Shown: positions 35,187 to 43,680 of the stretch, piece after piece
How positions within the stretch are numbered: the first letter of the stretch is position 1
Layout: each line of letters opens with the position of its first letter
DNA from: Paenibacillus rhizophilus
Lineage (GTDB): Bacteria > Bacillota > Bacilli > Paenibacillales > Paenibacillaceae
DNA: 64,000 nt
Assembly: GCF_003854965.1 (NCBI RefSeq)
Contig: NZ_RQPI01000003.1
Coordinates: 124,001 to 188,000 of the forward strand
Reading direction: 5' to 3'
Notes under the pieces: model-generated
Seen by the model: the letters and a program-made list of their open reading frames with translations, nothing else
Database searches by the model: none
Told to the model about the DNA's origin: nothing
Made by a program: the position numbers and the translations under genes

Positions 35187-36155
35187 GTGGAGTCCATGGG
35201 CGAAGTGCTTCGTTCGATGAATAATCCCGCTCTGCGCCTGCGTTCGAGAGATTTGGAGCATGAACTGCTGAACCATCCGCTCGTGCTTCGGCTGCGCGAA
35301 GAGCACCCCGAAATGGATGAATCCAGGCTGAGGCTTCATTTAAGCCGCCTGTATCAATATGTGGAGGAATCCCGCAATTGCGCGAACTGCCCGGGTCTGG
35401 AACGGTGCCCCAACGATTTTCCGGGGCATTACAGCAAGCTGACCGTGGAGAGCGCGAGCGGCTTCCCCGACTTGTATGAGCGTAAGACTGCATGCCCGCT
35501 GCAGATCGCCAGAGACAATCAGGAGCGAATCCGCAAACGGATTCGCAGCTTCTATGTCGATGAGCGTGTGCTGAGCGAAGGCTATGACGAGATTGAAATT
35601 ATGGGCAAGGACCCGCGGCGCGCTCCGGCGGTGGGCCGGCTGTTCCGATATATCGAGAGTGCCAAAGAGACGGGGCTGCCTGCACGCGGGATGTACTTGT
35701 ACGGCTCCTTCGGCACCGGCAAGACATTCCTGATGTGCTATCTGCTGCATGAGCTGGCGATTGCCGGATTCAGCGGCGTTATCGTGTACATGCCTGATTT
35801 TGTCGAGGAACTGAAAACGATCATGACGGACGGCCAAAAGCTGAAAGAAACCGTCGATACGATGAAGAATTGTGATTTGCTGATTTTTGACGATATTGGG
35901 GCGGAGAATTTGAACCCCTGGGCGCGGGACCATGTGCTGGGGCCGATTCTGAACTACCGGATGAACCGCAAGCCGACCTTCTACACGTCGAACTATCCGC
36001 TGGACGGATTGGAGAAGCATCTCAGCTTCACCAGCAAGGACGGCGAGGAGGTTTATAAGGGACAGCGGCTGATGAACCGGATTTCACCTTACGTGGAAGT
36101 GATGCAGCTGGTGGGAGAGAACCAGCGGGGATATTCTGGGGGACACAGTTCCTAA
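35187..36155 (+). CDS. dnaI: Helicase loader / primosomal protein DnaI
   Basis: 322 residues from the GTG start. N-terminal zinc-binding region with the Cys cluster NCANCPGLERCPNDFPGHY, then AAA+ ATPase with Walker A YGSFGTGKT and Walker B LLIFDDIGAE, sensor-1 TSNYP and the C-terminal RLMNRI. It loads the replicative helicase onto DNA with ATP. GTG 35187 is chosen: GAGGTG at 35175-35180 has good spacing and the resulting MESMGEVL aligns with the B. subtilis start; ATG 35196 is the alternative. It is cotranscribed with dnaB. Confidence 0.9.
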   Translation: MESMGEVLRSMNNPALRLRSRDLEHELLNHPLVLRLREEHPEMDESRLRLHLSRLYQYVEESRNCANCPGLERCPNDFPGHYSKLTVESASGFPDLYERKTACPLQIARDNQERIRKRIRSFYVDERVLSEGYDEIEIMGKDPRRAPAVGRLFRYIESAKETGLPARGMYLYGSFGTGKTFLMCYLLHELAIAGFSGVIVYMPDFVEELKTIMTDGQKLKETVDTMKNCDLLIFDDIGAENLNPWARDHVLGPILNYRMNRKPTFYTSNYPLDGLEKHLSFTSKDGEEVYKGQRLMNRISPYVEVMQLVGENQRGYSGGHSS

Positions 36156-36167
36156 ATCTGTCGATTG

Positions 36168-36336
36168 CCCCTCCTAAATCCTCCCCAATGGGGAGGACCC
36201 CAAGGGCTACGCCCTCTGGACACCCGAAAATTTTACAGGGGAGCGGCGCTGGCGGAAGAGTGATACAAGTTGTGCGTGCAGCGGTCCCTTCTCGGTCCTG
36301 CCCTTACGGGCAAGGCCTCGGGACCTTTCATGCGAC
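36168..36336. repeat. Dispersed repeat, copy A (inverted relative to copy B)
   Basis: Directly after dnaI. Landmarks: CCCCTCCTAAATCCTCCCC, GGACCCCAAGGGCTACGCC, GTCCCTTCTCGG, GGGCAAGGCCTCGGGACC and TTTCATGCG. The reverse complement of this stretch matches 37816-38017 over most of its length. The GGTCCC...GGGACC ends of the inner part can pair into a hairpin. Confidence 0.75.
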
Positions 36337-36341
36337 GGCGA

Positions 36342-36547
36342 GGCGGATTGCGCATCAAACGAGGATACGCCCGCTCTCCCTGCGGGATACGCTCAACGTT
36401 GGCGAGTGAAGGCGGATTGCGCATCAAACGAGGATACGCCCGCTCTCCCTGCGGGATACGCTCAACGTTGGCGAGTGAAGGCGGATTGCGCATCAAACGA
36501 GCGGCCGCCCGCTCTCCCTGCGGGATACGCTCTACGTTAGCGCAGAC
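36342..36547. repeat. Three tandem copies of a 69-bp unit
   Basis: Units start GGCGGATTGCGCATC at 36342, 36411 and 36480. The first two are essentially identical; the third differs in the middle and end. Each contains CGCTCTCCCTGCGGGATACG. The period is a multiple of three, so both strands show long repetitive frames, but no start signals support translation. Related GGGAGAGCGG pieces occur in the opposite orientation at about 37700-37790. Confidence 0.9.
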
Positions 36548-36554
36548 AAATAGG

Positions 36555-36589
36555 AACGGCAGTCCGGTGATCCGGATCTGCCGTTTTTT
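36555..36589 (+). terminator. Terminator facing the dnaB-dnaI direction
   Basis: AACGGCAG (36555-36562) pairs with CTGCCGTT (36578-36585), extended by TCCGG/CCGGA inside, then a run of T (36584-36589). It lies after the 69-bp repeats and borders the stop codon of the yqzM-like gene on the other strand. Confidence 0.8.
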
Positions 36590-36747
36590 CACTCGGATAT
36601 CAGGAACTTGATGATGACCATGCCGAAAAACACAACGGCCATAAATGTGGTCATTCCAAAAAAACCGTTCATTAAATCGCCCAGGTCATTGCGGGGCTCT
36701 TCGTTTACATGCTCCCGCGGATCTGGTGTCCGCACATTGACATCCAT
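36589..36747 (-). CDS. YqzM-family small membrane protein, 52 aa
   Basis: Hydrophilic N-terminus (MDVNVRTPDPREHVNEEPRN), a DLGDLMNGFFGMT stretch and one membrane helix (about 32-50) match the layout of the YqzM family of Bacillales. GAGGAGGTC stands 6 bases before the start on the minus strand, so expression is likely. Function unknown. The gene is too short to be found by size alone. Confidence 0.65.
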   Translation of the reverse strand: MDVNVRTPDPREHVNEEPRNDLGDLMNGFFGMTTFMAVVFFGMVIIKFLISE

Positions 36748-36910
36748 AGTTTGACCTCCTCGCAGAAATGGCCAAGCGTTGTAAATTGCAGGAGTATGAA
36801 TTAAGTCATTGACATATAATGCGCTTTCCTAAAGTATATCTAACTCCCCGGCAAGTTGTAAAGATAACGTTTGGAATTAATTTGGGTTATAATCTTGAAA
36901 ATAACGGCAA

Positions 36911-36948
36911 TGTGACATTTCACATATGCGAGTCAAATATGTTATACT
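36911..36948 (+). promoter_or_regulatory. Putative trxA promoter with a TGTGA palindrome
   Basis: TATACT (36943-36948) is a likely -10 box; no good -35 stands 17 bases before it. A near-perfect palindrome TGTGACATTTCACA (36911-36924) overlaps the -35 region. Its half-sites resemble those of Fnr/Rex/CRP-type factors, but the 4-base spacing does not fit Rex or Fnr. Confidence 0.4.
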
Positions 36949-37017
36949 GAAAACGTGTCGGTGAATGATAATCTGGTTATCATATTACATGCATGCATCA
37001 ATAACGCAGAGCTTTAC

Positions 37018-37275
37018 GAAGCGGGGTTAAAAGAAAACCGAACTGCTTCGCAAAACCTGGTGAATAGGCCAAGCGGGGCATCCGCTTTGCACATCCACAA
37101 CCATCACATATTACGAAGCGAGTTCTGCTTCGCAAAACCTTTAAACATGCTTTTGAAGCGGGCTTTGCTTAAGTTTTACACCGAGGCCCGTCACCACAAA
37201 CCAAAGCTGATGCTTCCGAAGCGAGTTTTGCGAAGGTATTTCAAGGAGCATACGCTATCAAAACTTTTAGGAGGA
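37018..37275 (+). promoter_or_regulatory. Structured 5' leader of trxA
   Basis: Between the promoter and trxA lie repeated GAAGCG and CTTCGCAAAACCT elements (37046-37058 and 37128-37140). The proximal part is shared with sdhB: AGTTTTG (37224-37230) pairs with CAAAACT (37259-37265) across 28 bases that contain a small AGC-N4-GCT hairpin (37247-37256), and the second arm runs straight into TTTAGGAGG. GAAGC-N7-GCTTC around 37115-37131 forms another hairpin. Pairing next to the ribosome binding site suggests translation control; the inducing signal is unknown. Confidence 0.55.
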
Positions 37276-37283
37276 ACATAATC

Positions 37284-37601
37284 ATGGCAATTGTTAACGT
37301 GTCTGACCAATCCTTTAACAATGAGGTTCAAGGTCAAGGTACTGTAGTGGTGGACTTCTGGGCACCATGGTGCGGTCCTTGCAAAATGCTTGCTCCGATT
37401 CTGGACGAATTGTCCACCGAGCTTGGAGATGGTGTGAAAATCGCGAAATTGAACGTGGATGAAAATCCGGAAACGGCATCCCGTTTCGGCGTTATGAGCA
37501 TTCCGACGCTGATCTTCTTTAAAGACGGCCAGCCTGTCGATAAAGTGGTCGGCCTGAACTCCAAAGAATCGCTGAAAAACATCGTAGCCAAACACCAATA
37601 A
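37284..37601 (+). CDS. trxA: Thioredoxin
   Basis: 105 residues, the usual length. VVVDFWAPWCGPCKMLAPIL has the redox motif WCGPC at 29-33, and MSIPTLIFFKDGQ supplies the conserved cis-Pro. It reduces protein disulfides in the cytosol with electrons from thioredoxin reductase. TAGGAGG precedes ATG 37284. It is monocistronic, with an unusually long 5' leader of over 300 bases and a palindromic terminator behind it. Confidence 0.96.
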   Translation: MAIVNVSDQSFNNEVQGQGTVVVDFWAPWCGPCKMLAPILDELSTELGDGVKIAKLNVDENPETASRFGVMSIPTLIFFKDGQPVDKVVGLNSKESLKNIVAKHQ

Positions 37602-37638
37602 TTTATATACCGCATCGTTCGGGCCCTTGGCCCTGCCC

Positions 37639-37671
37639 AGCGCCTTCGGTTTAAACCGAAGGCGCTTTGTG
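37639..37671 (+). terminator. Palindromic terminator after trxA
   Basis: AGCGCCTTCGGTTT (37639-37652) and AAACCGAAGGCGCT (37653-37666) are perfect inverse copies; the central bases must open to form the loop. TTTGTG follows. Confidence 0.65.
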
Positions 37672-37815
37672 CGCTCAGCGCCGGACAGAAGCGATTCCTG
37701 AGGGAGAGCGGCCTTCCGCGCGTATGAGACAGTAAGCGTCTAACCGCGAAGTTAAGCGAATCCAAAGGGAGAGCGGTTGTCCGCACGCATGAGCTTTGCA
37801 CGTATGCCGGAGCGC
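37672..37815. repeat. Two degenerate GGGAGAGCGG repeat units
   Basis: Two similar pieces at about 37700-37728 and 37768-37796 (GGGAGAGCGG, then CCGC, CG and ATGAG) follow each other. They match the inverse of the core of the 69-bp units at 36342-36547, so the same repeat family lies on both sides of trxA in opposite orientation. No gene is seen here. Confidence 0.5.
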
Positions 37816-38017
37816 CGCATGAAAGGTCCCGAGGCCGCCCGTCAGGGCAAGGCCGAGAAGGGACCACTTGATTCAAACCAGGTCACCACCCCGGGCTCAG
37901 CGCCGCTCATTCGCCCATTTCCGGGCGTCCAGAGGGCGGAGCCCTTGGGGTCCTCTACAAGTTTTCCGGAAGAAAGCTCGCATCGGAAGCGTAAGCTTGG
38001 GGAGGATTTAGGAGGGG
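37816..38017. repeat. Dispersed repeat, copy B (inverted relative to copy A)
   Basis: From CGCATGAAAGGTCCCGAGG to GGAGGATTTAGGAGGGG this is the reverse-complement relative of 36168-36336. It contains GGTCCC...GGGACC arms around GCCC-GTCA-GGGC. A second GATTTTAGGAGGGGAG directly after the repeat is the ribosome binding site of uvrC, so the repeat end resembles and abuts a translation start. Confidence 0.75.
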
Positions 38018-38048
38018 CGCCCGCGGATTTTAGGAGGGGAGAACCACA

Positions 38049-40184
38049 ATGGATTACATGGACAACATCCGCAACAAGCTGGCGCTTCTGCCGGACCTGC
38101 CCGGATGCTATCTGATGAAGAATGAAGAAGGCACCATCATTTATGTAGGGAAAGCGAAGGTGCTGAAGAACCGGGTCCGCTCTTATTTTACGGGCAGCCA
38201 TGACGGCAAAACCCAGCGGCTGGTCGCGGATATCAGCGATTTTGAGTATATTGTCACAGCCAGCAACATGGAAGCGCTCATTCTGGAGTGCAACCTGATC
38301 AAAAAGCATATGCCGCGCTACAACGTGCAGTTGAAGGACGATAAGACCTTCCCCTACATTAAAATTACGAATGAAAGACATCCGCGCCTTGAAGTGACGC
38401 GACGGGTGCTTAAAGATAAAGCGAAATATTTTGGACCGTATCCGAACGCCTATGCGGCCCACCAGACGAAGAAGCTGCTCGACCGGATGTATCCTCTGCG
38501 CAAATGCGGAGCGATGCCCAAGGAGGTGTGCCTGTATTACCATATGGGCCAATGCCTGGCGCCGTGTGAGAAGGAAGTGCCCAAGTCGGCCTATGACGAG
38601 ATCACCCAGAGCATTTCGACGTTCCTCGGCGGAGGCCATGAAGCGGTCAAGAAGGATCTTCAGCAAAAAATGCAGGAGGCCGCGGAGGAACTCTATTTCG
38701 AACGGGCGAAGGAACTGCGGGACCAGATTATCCATATCGACGCCCTGATGGAGAAGCAGAACATCAACACGCCGGACACGAAGGACCGGGACGTATTCGG
38801 CTACGCCGTGGATAAAGGCTGGATGTGCGTGCAGATTCTCTATATGAGACAGGGGAAAATGATCCAGCGCCACTCGTCCAGCTTTCCGTTCTATGGAGAA
38901 GCCTTCAGCGACTTCATGTCGTATGTGACGCAGTATTACAGCGAGAATCCGGCGCTGCCGCAGGAGATTTTGCTGCCTGAAGCGCTGCTCGTGCAGGACG
39001 CGGCGTCCGTGCTTCCGCCGGAACCGGCTGCGGACGGTGGTCTGGCTGTAGCGGAGAGAGGTGAAGGATACAGCGCTGGTGCAGGCGAAGGGGGAGGAAC
39101 GGCGGACGCCGGGAATGCGGCGCTGACCGTTGACGCCTCCGCCGCGGAGGAGGCCGGTAAAACGTCTTCCAGCGGCGCTGCCGACCTCTCAACCGCCGGC
39201 GTGTCGGCTGCGAGCGCCGCTGCTGCCGAAGATTCCGCCGCCGAAGAGGAAGCGCCGGAGACGGCCGCAGAGACGGCGCACCGCGCCGCCGCCGCTGTGG
39301 AAGCCGCCGCGGCAGGCGTAGTGGATGCCGCCGGCGGGGCGGCGGCGCTGCAGGAATGGCTGGGCGTCAAGGTGCTGGTGCCTCGGCGCGGCCTGAAGAA
39401 GCAAATGGTCCGCATGGCCTGCCAGAACGGACTCGTGGCGCTCGAAGAGAAGTTCCGCCTGATCGAGCGGGATGAAGAGCGCACCTCCGGCGCGGCGCTA
39501 GGCCTCGGGCAGAGCCTTGGGCTGGAGAGCTTGAACCGGATCGAGGCGTTCGACAACTCGAATATCCAGGGGGCGAATCCCGTATCGGCGATGGTCGTGT
39601 TCATCGACGGCAAGCCGGCGAAGAAGGAGTACCGCAAATACAAGGTGCGCACCGTTCAGGGGCCTGACGACTACGAAACGATGCGCGAGGTCATCCGCCG
39701 CCGCTACGAGCGGGTGCTGAAGGATAATTTGCCGCAGCCCGACCTCATTGTCGTGGACGGCGGCAGAGGCCAGATTTCCGCCGCCGTTGATATTCTGGAG
39801 AACGAGCTGGGCCTGTTCATACCGGTCTGCGGCCTCGTCAAGGACGCCAAGCACAAGACCGCGCAGCTGCTGGTCGGCGATCCGCCGGAGCCGGTCCATT
39901 TGGCCCGGGACAGCGAGGAATTTTATCTGCTCCAGCGCATCCAGGATGAGGTGCACCGCTTTGCGATCACGTTCCACCGCGAGCAGCGCGGCAAGTCGAT
40001 GGTCACTTCGCGGCTTGATGCGATCCCCGGAATCGGGGAGAAGCGGCGGAAGCTGCTGCTCAAGCATTTCGGGTCGCTCAAGAAAATCAAAGAAGCGACG
40101 GTTGAGGATTTCCGTCCCCTGTCCATCGGCGACAAGCTCGCCCGGCAGATTCTGGACGCGCTGAAAGACGAAGAAACGGTTTAA
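38049..40184 (+). CDS. uvrC: Excinuclease ABC subunit UvrC with an Ala-rich insertion
   Basis: 711 residues, about 110 longer than B. subtilis UvrC. The N-terminal GIY-YIG nuclease ([20 protein letters not shown]) makes the 3' incision; a UVR motif near 200-230 binds UvrB; the C-terminal RNase H-like nuclease ([20 protein letters not shown], then [11 protein letters not shown]) makes the 5' incision, and tandem HhH motifs ([18 protein letters not shown]) end the protein. Between UVR and the second nuclease, residues about 321-433 form a low-complexity stretch rich in Ala, Glu, Gly and Ser, encoded by very GC-rich DNA (39010-39345). The frame stays open, so activity is probably kept. It has its own terminator. 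Confidence 0.93.
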   Translation: MDYMDNIRNKLALLPDLPGCYLMKNEEGTIIYVGKAKVLKNRVRSYFTGSHDGKTQRLVADISDFEYIVTASNMEALILECNLIKKHMPRYNVQLKDDKTFPYIKITNERHPRLEVTRRVLKDKAKYFGPYPNAYAAHQTKKLLDRMYPLRKCGAMPKEVCLYYHMGQCLAPCEKEVPKSAYDEITQSISTFLGGGHEAVKKDLQQKMQEAAEELYFERAKELRDQIIHIDALMEKQNINTPDTKDRDVFGYAVDKGWMCVQILYMRQGKMIQRHSSSFPFYGEAFSDFMSYVTQYYSENPALPQEILLPEALLVQDAASVLPPEPAADGGLAVAERGEGYSAGAGEGGGTADAGNAALTVDASAAEEAGKTSSSGAADLSTAGVSAASAAAAEDSAAEEEAPETAAETAHRAAAAVEAAAAGVVDAAGGAAALQEWLGVKVLVPRRGLKKQMVRMACQNGLVALEEKFRLIERDEERTSGAALGLGQSLGLESLNRIEAFDNSNIQGANPVSAMVVFIDGKPAKKEYRKYKVRTVQGPDDYETMREVIRRRYERVLKDNLPQPDLIVVDGGRGQISAAVDILENELGLFIPVCGLVKDAKHKTAQLLVGDPPEPVHLARDSEEFYLLQRIQDEVHRFAITFHREQRGKSMVTSRLDAIPGIGEKRRKLLLKHFGSLKKIKEATVEDFRPLSIGDKLARQILDALKDEETV

Positions 40185-40222
40185 CAAGGTAAGCTTGCCA
40201 AGCCATTTATAAAGTCCATATT

Positions 40223-40389
40223 TTACAGCAACAGCCCGGGAGCCGCTAATGCGCTCCCGGGCTGTTTTTCGGACAGGGCCCGAATATTTTCAACGCTTGT
40301 ATGCAGAGCATCCGATTTGAGCTGATCCAGATAAAGCGTCCGTTCGGTCATGGCTCTTCCAATGCCTTTGCTTGAGGCGGTCACTGGCA
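40223..40389 (-). pseudogene. Possible remnant of an SDR-like gene
   Basis: On the minus strand VTASSKGIGRAMTER resembles the TGxxxGIGxA start of SDR enzymes, then TLYLDQLKSDALHTSVENI continues and the frame runs through the uvrC terminator to a stop at 40223-40225. There is no start signal in front. It may be a fragment or chance. Confidence 0.25.
40231..40269 (+). terminator. Strong terminator after uvrC
   Basis: ACAGCCCGGGAGC (40231-40243) pairs with GCTCCCGGGCTGT (40253-40265), 9-base loop, then TTTTT. Confidence 0.92.
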
Positions 40390-40467
40390 CGTTTTTTTAT
40401 CCTTGAGATTTAAGTTCAAAAAAACATACTCCCATAGAAATGCGTAATAAATTGCATCGTATGGTGC

Positions 40468-41721
40468 TCAAAGTTTTCGGATCGGCGTCACCAGCGCGAT
40501 GACCACCTCCAGGATTTTGGCGCCTGCCGCTACAGCGAATACCGCTCTTGGATCGGTCCATCCCGACAGGGCGGCCCCGGACATCGCTCCCAAGGGCATG
40601 GCCAAACGGGTCAGCACTCTGGAGAAGCCAAGCACGCGTCCGATCATATCGGCTGGAATGGTCTCTTGGCGTACGGAGGTGACAATTGTATTCCAGGCGA
40701 CGTTGCAGACCGTGACCGCGAAAAAGGCGATCCCGGGAGCAAGCCAGAAATGACTGACCGAAGCAAAAAGGAAACCGATCGTTCCGATCCCCAGAAGCAC
40801 GGGGATCAATATGCCCCTGCGGAACCGCTTCTCCAGCGGAACGGCCAGAAGGCTTCCGATAATGCCTCCAAATCCTAGCAGGGTATAGTTGATGCTGCTC
40901 TGCTGGGTATTCAGATGGAGAGTGTTCAGCAGGTAGAACATCAACACGCCGAAAGCCGCGCTGTAGCCAAAGTTACCAATCATCGCTTGGAAGGAGAAGG
41001 AAAGATTGATTTTGGAACGGATGAGCCATTTGAACCCTTCGCCGATGTCTTTGAAAATCTGCGAAAGGCTGGCTATCGACTTGGGCTTGCCGAAGCTTGG
41101 CATAAGCAACAAAACGACAAGCGTTCCCGCGAATGATACGGCATCGAGCCAAAGCGTATTGAATCCTCCGATGGCTACGATAATCACACCGGCAAGCAGC
41201 GGTCCCGCCAGCTCCGCGATTTGATTGGTCAACTGGTAGGAGGCGTTAGCCCGCGTCAATTGTTTGGGCGCCAGCGAAGGAATAATGGCAACGATGGAAA
41301 CGTCGAACATTAGCGAGAGTATGGTGAGTACGAAGGAGATCGCGTAAAGATGCCACAGCTGCAGAACTCCAGCAAAGTGCAACAGGGGGATCAGCGCGAC
41401 GAGCAGCGCTCTGGAGCTATCGGTAATGATCATCAGCTTTTTTCGTTCCCATCGGTCGACCATACTGCCCACAACTGGCCCGAACAAGACGATCGGCATA
41501 ACGCTCACTGCGTACATGGACCCCATCACGATACCGGATTGAGTTAATTTGTAGGAGATCCAGGGAATAGCGAAAGTAAACAGGGAATCTCCCAATCTGG
41601 AAATGAACATCCCCATCAGAAACCGGATATAGGAGAGGGGCAGTTCCAGCAGCTTGAACGCCGGAGCCGCCTGCTCATCCGTCTCAGGCTGCAGGGATGA
41701 AGACGTATTTGAATTTGCCAT
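40468..41721 (-). CDS. MFS transporter, macrolide-efflux/enterobactin-exporter-like
   Basis: 417 residues with about 12 hydrophobic helices. FLMGMFISRLGDSLFTFAIPWI at the first helix and GPVVGSMVDRWERKKLMI (motif A) followed by SSRALLVALIPLL are typical of the MFS_3 group that exports antibiotics or siderophores. The start ATG at 41721 is chosen because GAGG lies in front on the minus strand and the signal-like part upstream belongs to another frame. The 3' piece of a thioesterase-like gene lies directly upstream, the kind of neighbour such exporters have in nonribosomal peptide clusters. Confidence 0.82.
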   Translation of the reverse strand: MANSNTSSSLQPETDEQAAPAFKLLELPLSYIRFLMGMFISRLGDSLFTFAIPWISYKLTQSGIVMGSMYAVSVMPIVLFGPVVGSMVDRWERKKLMIITDSSRALLVALIPLLHFAGVLQLWHLYAISFVLTILSLMFDVSIVAIIPSLAPKQLTRANASYQLTNQIAELAGPLLAGVIIVAIGGFNTLWLDAVSFAGTLVVLLLMPSFGKPKSIASLSQIFKDIGEGFKWLIRSKINLSFSFQAMIGNFGYSAAFGVLMFYLLNTLHLNTQQSSINYTLLGFGGIIGSLLAVPLEKRFRRGILIPVLLGIGTIGFLFASVSHFWLAPGIAFFAVTVCNVAWNTIVTSVRQETIPADMIGRVLGFSRVLTRLAMPLGAMSGAALSGWTDPRAVFAVAAGAKILEVVIALVTPIRKL

Positions 41722-41759
41722 AGAGTAACCTCTTTCACCTCGGGAACGTAATTCAGGAT

Positions 41760-41935
41760 TCACTCCGCGATTTGTTCCACATGGGGCTCCTGAATAAAGG
41801 AATAATGATCTCCTGTAGCCTTGGGTATTCTTGGCTCCATTCGTCTTGCCCGGCGCTTGCTTGCGCCGGCAAGACGTAAGCATTCACGGTCGTCCACGCG
41901 CAGAACTCCCTTTTCCCAAGGAACCGTCCTGCGGT
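41760..41935 (-). pseudogene. C-terminal remnant of a thioesterase (NRPS TE-like)
   Basis: On the minus strand VPWEKGVLRVDDRECLRLAG and, at the end, PKATGDHYSFIQEPHVEQIAE followed by a stop resemble the final part of nonribosomal-peptide or siderophore thioesterase domains, where GDHYS holds the catalytic His. No start exists; the front is cut at or near the end of the CPBP gene. A hairpin (GTCTTGCC...GGCAAGAC, 41843-41875) is embedded in it. Confidence 0.45.
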
Positions 41936-43680
41936 TACACGATCGTCCCCGGCTCTGGGCCCGGTCCCGAACCCGGCCCGGGTCCTGGCCCGAGATCAAG
42001 GGACTGCGGCTTACGCTCCCGCCCCGGCGGGTTGAAGCGATAGACGATGTAGCCGACGATAAACGGCATGACAATCGTAATCAAACCCGCGGCCACATTG
42101 ACCGGCTCCCGCATGAAGATCAGGGTGGCGCCCATCAGAATGCTGTCAAAGACGACATGGCTGAACATGACAGCGATGAAGCCGTAGCGCAGAAAAATAT
42201 AACTGAACAGCAGGCCGATCACCGTCAGCTCAATCGGTCGGGAACTGATCGGATAGATCGGGTAAAGCGTATGCCCGAACGCCCAGACAATGGTCGTAAT
42301 GAGGCTGGCAATCAGGGTGCTGCGCACGATTTTTTTGAGCATCCGGATGCCGAACAGCCGATAAACCGCTTCTTCGGAAAGTCCGGCCAGCCAGGCGACA
42401 ATCGGCAGCAGCCAGGCATAGCGCATATTGTAGGGCGATTGGGAGGCGTCCGTAGTCGACCAGTTATGCAGCGTGTACTGCAAAATAATGAACATGAGCG
42501 TCTGGACGCCGAGCAGCACGAACGCCCAAACATAGCCGGCGTAGACGCTGTCCATGACGTATTTGCCGTAACCTGGCTCCTTGGCCCGGGGCCAGGGGTT
42601 CAGCCCTTCCTCTTTCCGCCACAGGCCGTTTCCGCCGACCAGGGAGAAATAGAGCAGCGAGGACATCAGCAGGCTGTACAGCGTATAAATGACGAACATG
42701 ACGATGGACGTAATCCGGTCCTCCATGCCCGTTCCGGTCGTTTCAGGTAGCATATTGTACGTGCTGATCATCATAATGGCAAAGTGGACGATGCTTAAAA
42801 AGACCCCGCGAGCAAAAGAAGTGTGCTTTCGGCGGAGAATACTGTAAATTAACGCCAGAACGCCGAGGGCGAAGGTAGGCAGCCCGTACCCGAACAGCGT
42901 AAACCGGGTCGCCGACGAAGTCTGCTTTTCCACATAGGCGGTATGCCACTCCGGCGCGGAGAATCCGGGCTTGAAGACGGATACTTCGCCTGTGGTGAAC
43001 TTGAAGGCGTAACGCAGCGGCGCTTCGCCGACTTTTACCGAATGATCGGTATAGATCAGGCCGTAGCTGCCTGTAGAAGAAGAATTCCGCTCCAGCCGCG
43101 AAGGGTCGGCTCCCCACTTCTTCAACCAAGGCTCCGCCAGCCGTTCCTTCTGCTGAGGGGTCAATGAAGCGTCGCTGATGACGTCTGCGGTGTCATCTTT
43201 GCCGCTCAGAACGGCGACGGTCTCGTTCGCCTTCTTTCCGGTCCCGGCGGGAACGCGGGTAAAGCCGGCAGGCGCGCCGGTATACATATTCAGATCGACC
43301 GCCAGATTCGCCCATTTATCATCCTGGGAATCGAGGGAAGCATGAAAGGTATCGAAGGGATAGAGGCGGTCCAGCTTTCTTTTGCTGTAATCGTCCAAGA
43401 GGCTTTCCCTTGACATGTAGCCGTAAAAAGAGGAATCCGACTTATAAGTTACGATCCAATGGTCGCCGGGTTCCGGTATGTATCCGAGCTGTTTGGCCGC
43501 AAAAAGCACCGCTTTCTCGCGGGCTTCCGATTTGCTGATTGCCGGTTCGCTGACGAAGCCTTCCTGGGTAAGCGAGGGAACAATCTGAAATAGGATAAAC
43601 AAAACCAGACCGATCAGGCCTGAGATAACGAGTGATCTGGAGATGGGCCGCTGGTGTAAAGGGTGGCCGACGGGATTCAT
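41935..43680 (-). CDS. CPBP-family intramembrane metalloprotease
   Basis: 581 residues. One N-terminal span, an extracellular region of about 250 residues, then about eight membrane helices. The CPBP (Abi) motifs are GLSEEAVYRLFGIRML (Glu-Glu and Arg, near residue 434), AFGHTLYP and FSHVVFDSI, the predicted metal ligands. The family includes CAAX-type proteases and bacteriocin-immunity proteins; the large extracellular region is unusual. The C-terminal tail is Gly-Pro rich (GPGPGPGSGPGPEPG), and the stop falls where the thioesterase remnant begins, so the tail may come from the rearrangement. GGAGGCG lies before the start. Confidence 0.8.
   Translation of the reverse strand: MNPVGHPLHQRPISRSLVISGLIGLVLFILFQIVPSLTQEGFVSEPAISKSEAREKAVLFAAKQLGYIPEPGDHWIVTYKSDSSFYGYMSRESLLDDYSKRKLDRLYPFDTFHASLDSQDDKWANLAVDLNMYTGAPAGFTRVPAGTGKKANETVAVLSGKDDTADVISDASLTPQQKERLAEPWLKKWGADPSRLERNSSSTGSYGLIYTDHSVKVGEAPLRYAFKFTTGEVSVFKPGFSAPEWHTAYVEKQTSSATRFTLFGYGLPTFALGVLALIYSILRRKHTSFARGVFLSIVHFAIMMISTYNMLPETTGTGMEDRITSIVMFVIYTLYSLLMSSLLYFSLVGGNGLWRKEEGLNPWPRAKEPGYGKYVMDSVYAGYVWAFVLLGVQTLMFIILQYTLHNWSTTDASQSPYNMRYAWLLPIVAWLAGLSEEAVYRLFGIRMLKKIVRSTLIASLITTIVWAFGHTLYPIYPISSRPIELTVIGLLFSYIFLRYGFIAVMFSHVVFDSILMGATLIFMREPVNVAAGLITIVMPFIVGYIVYRFNPPGRERKPQSLDLGPGPGPGSGPGPEPGTIV

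Noticed and set aside
36342..36547. CRISPR-like array
   Set aside because: The 69-bp units follow each other directly without variable spacers, and no cas gene is present.
36233..36611. Repetitive proteins encoded on either strand of the 69-bp repeat (ANVERIPQGERA / GLRIKRGYARSP)
   Set aside because: No start signals, open frames on both strands are expected from a period divisible by three, and a terminator lies inside.
36955..37281. 108-codon plus-strand frame directly upstream of trxA
   Set aside because: It has no ribosome binding site and is built of the leader's repeated elements; its end overlaps the trxA AGGAGG.
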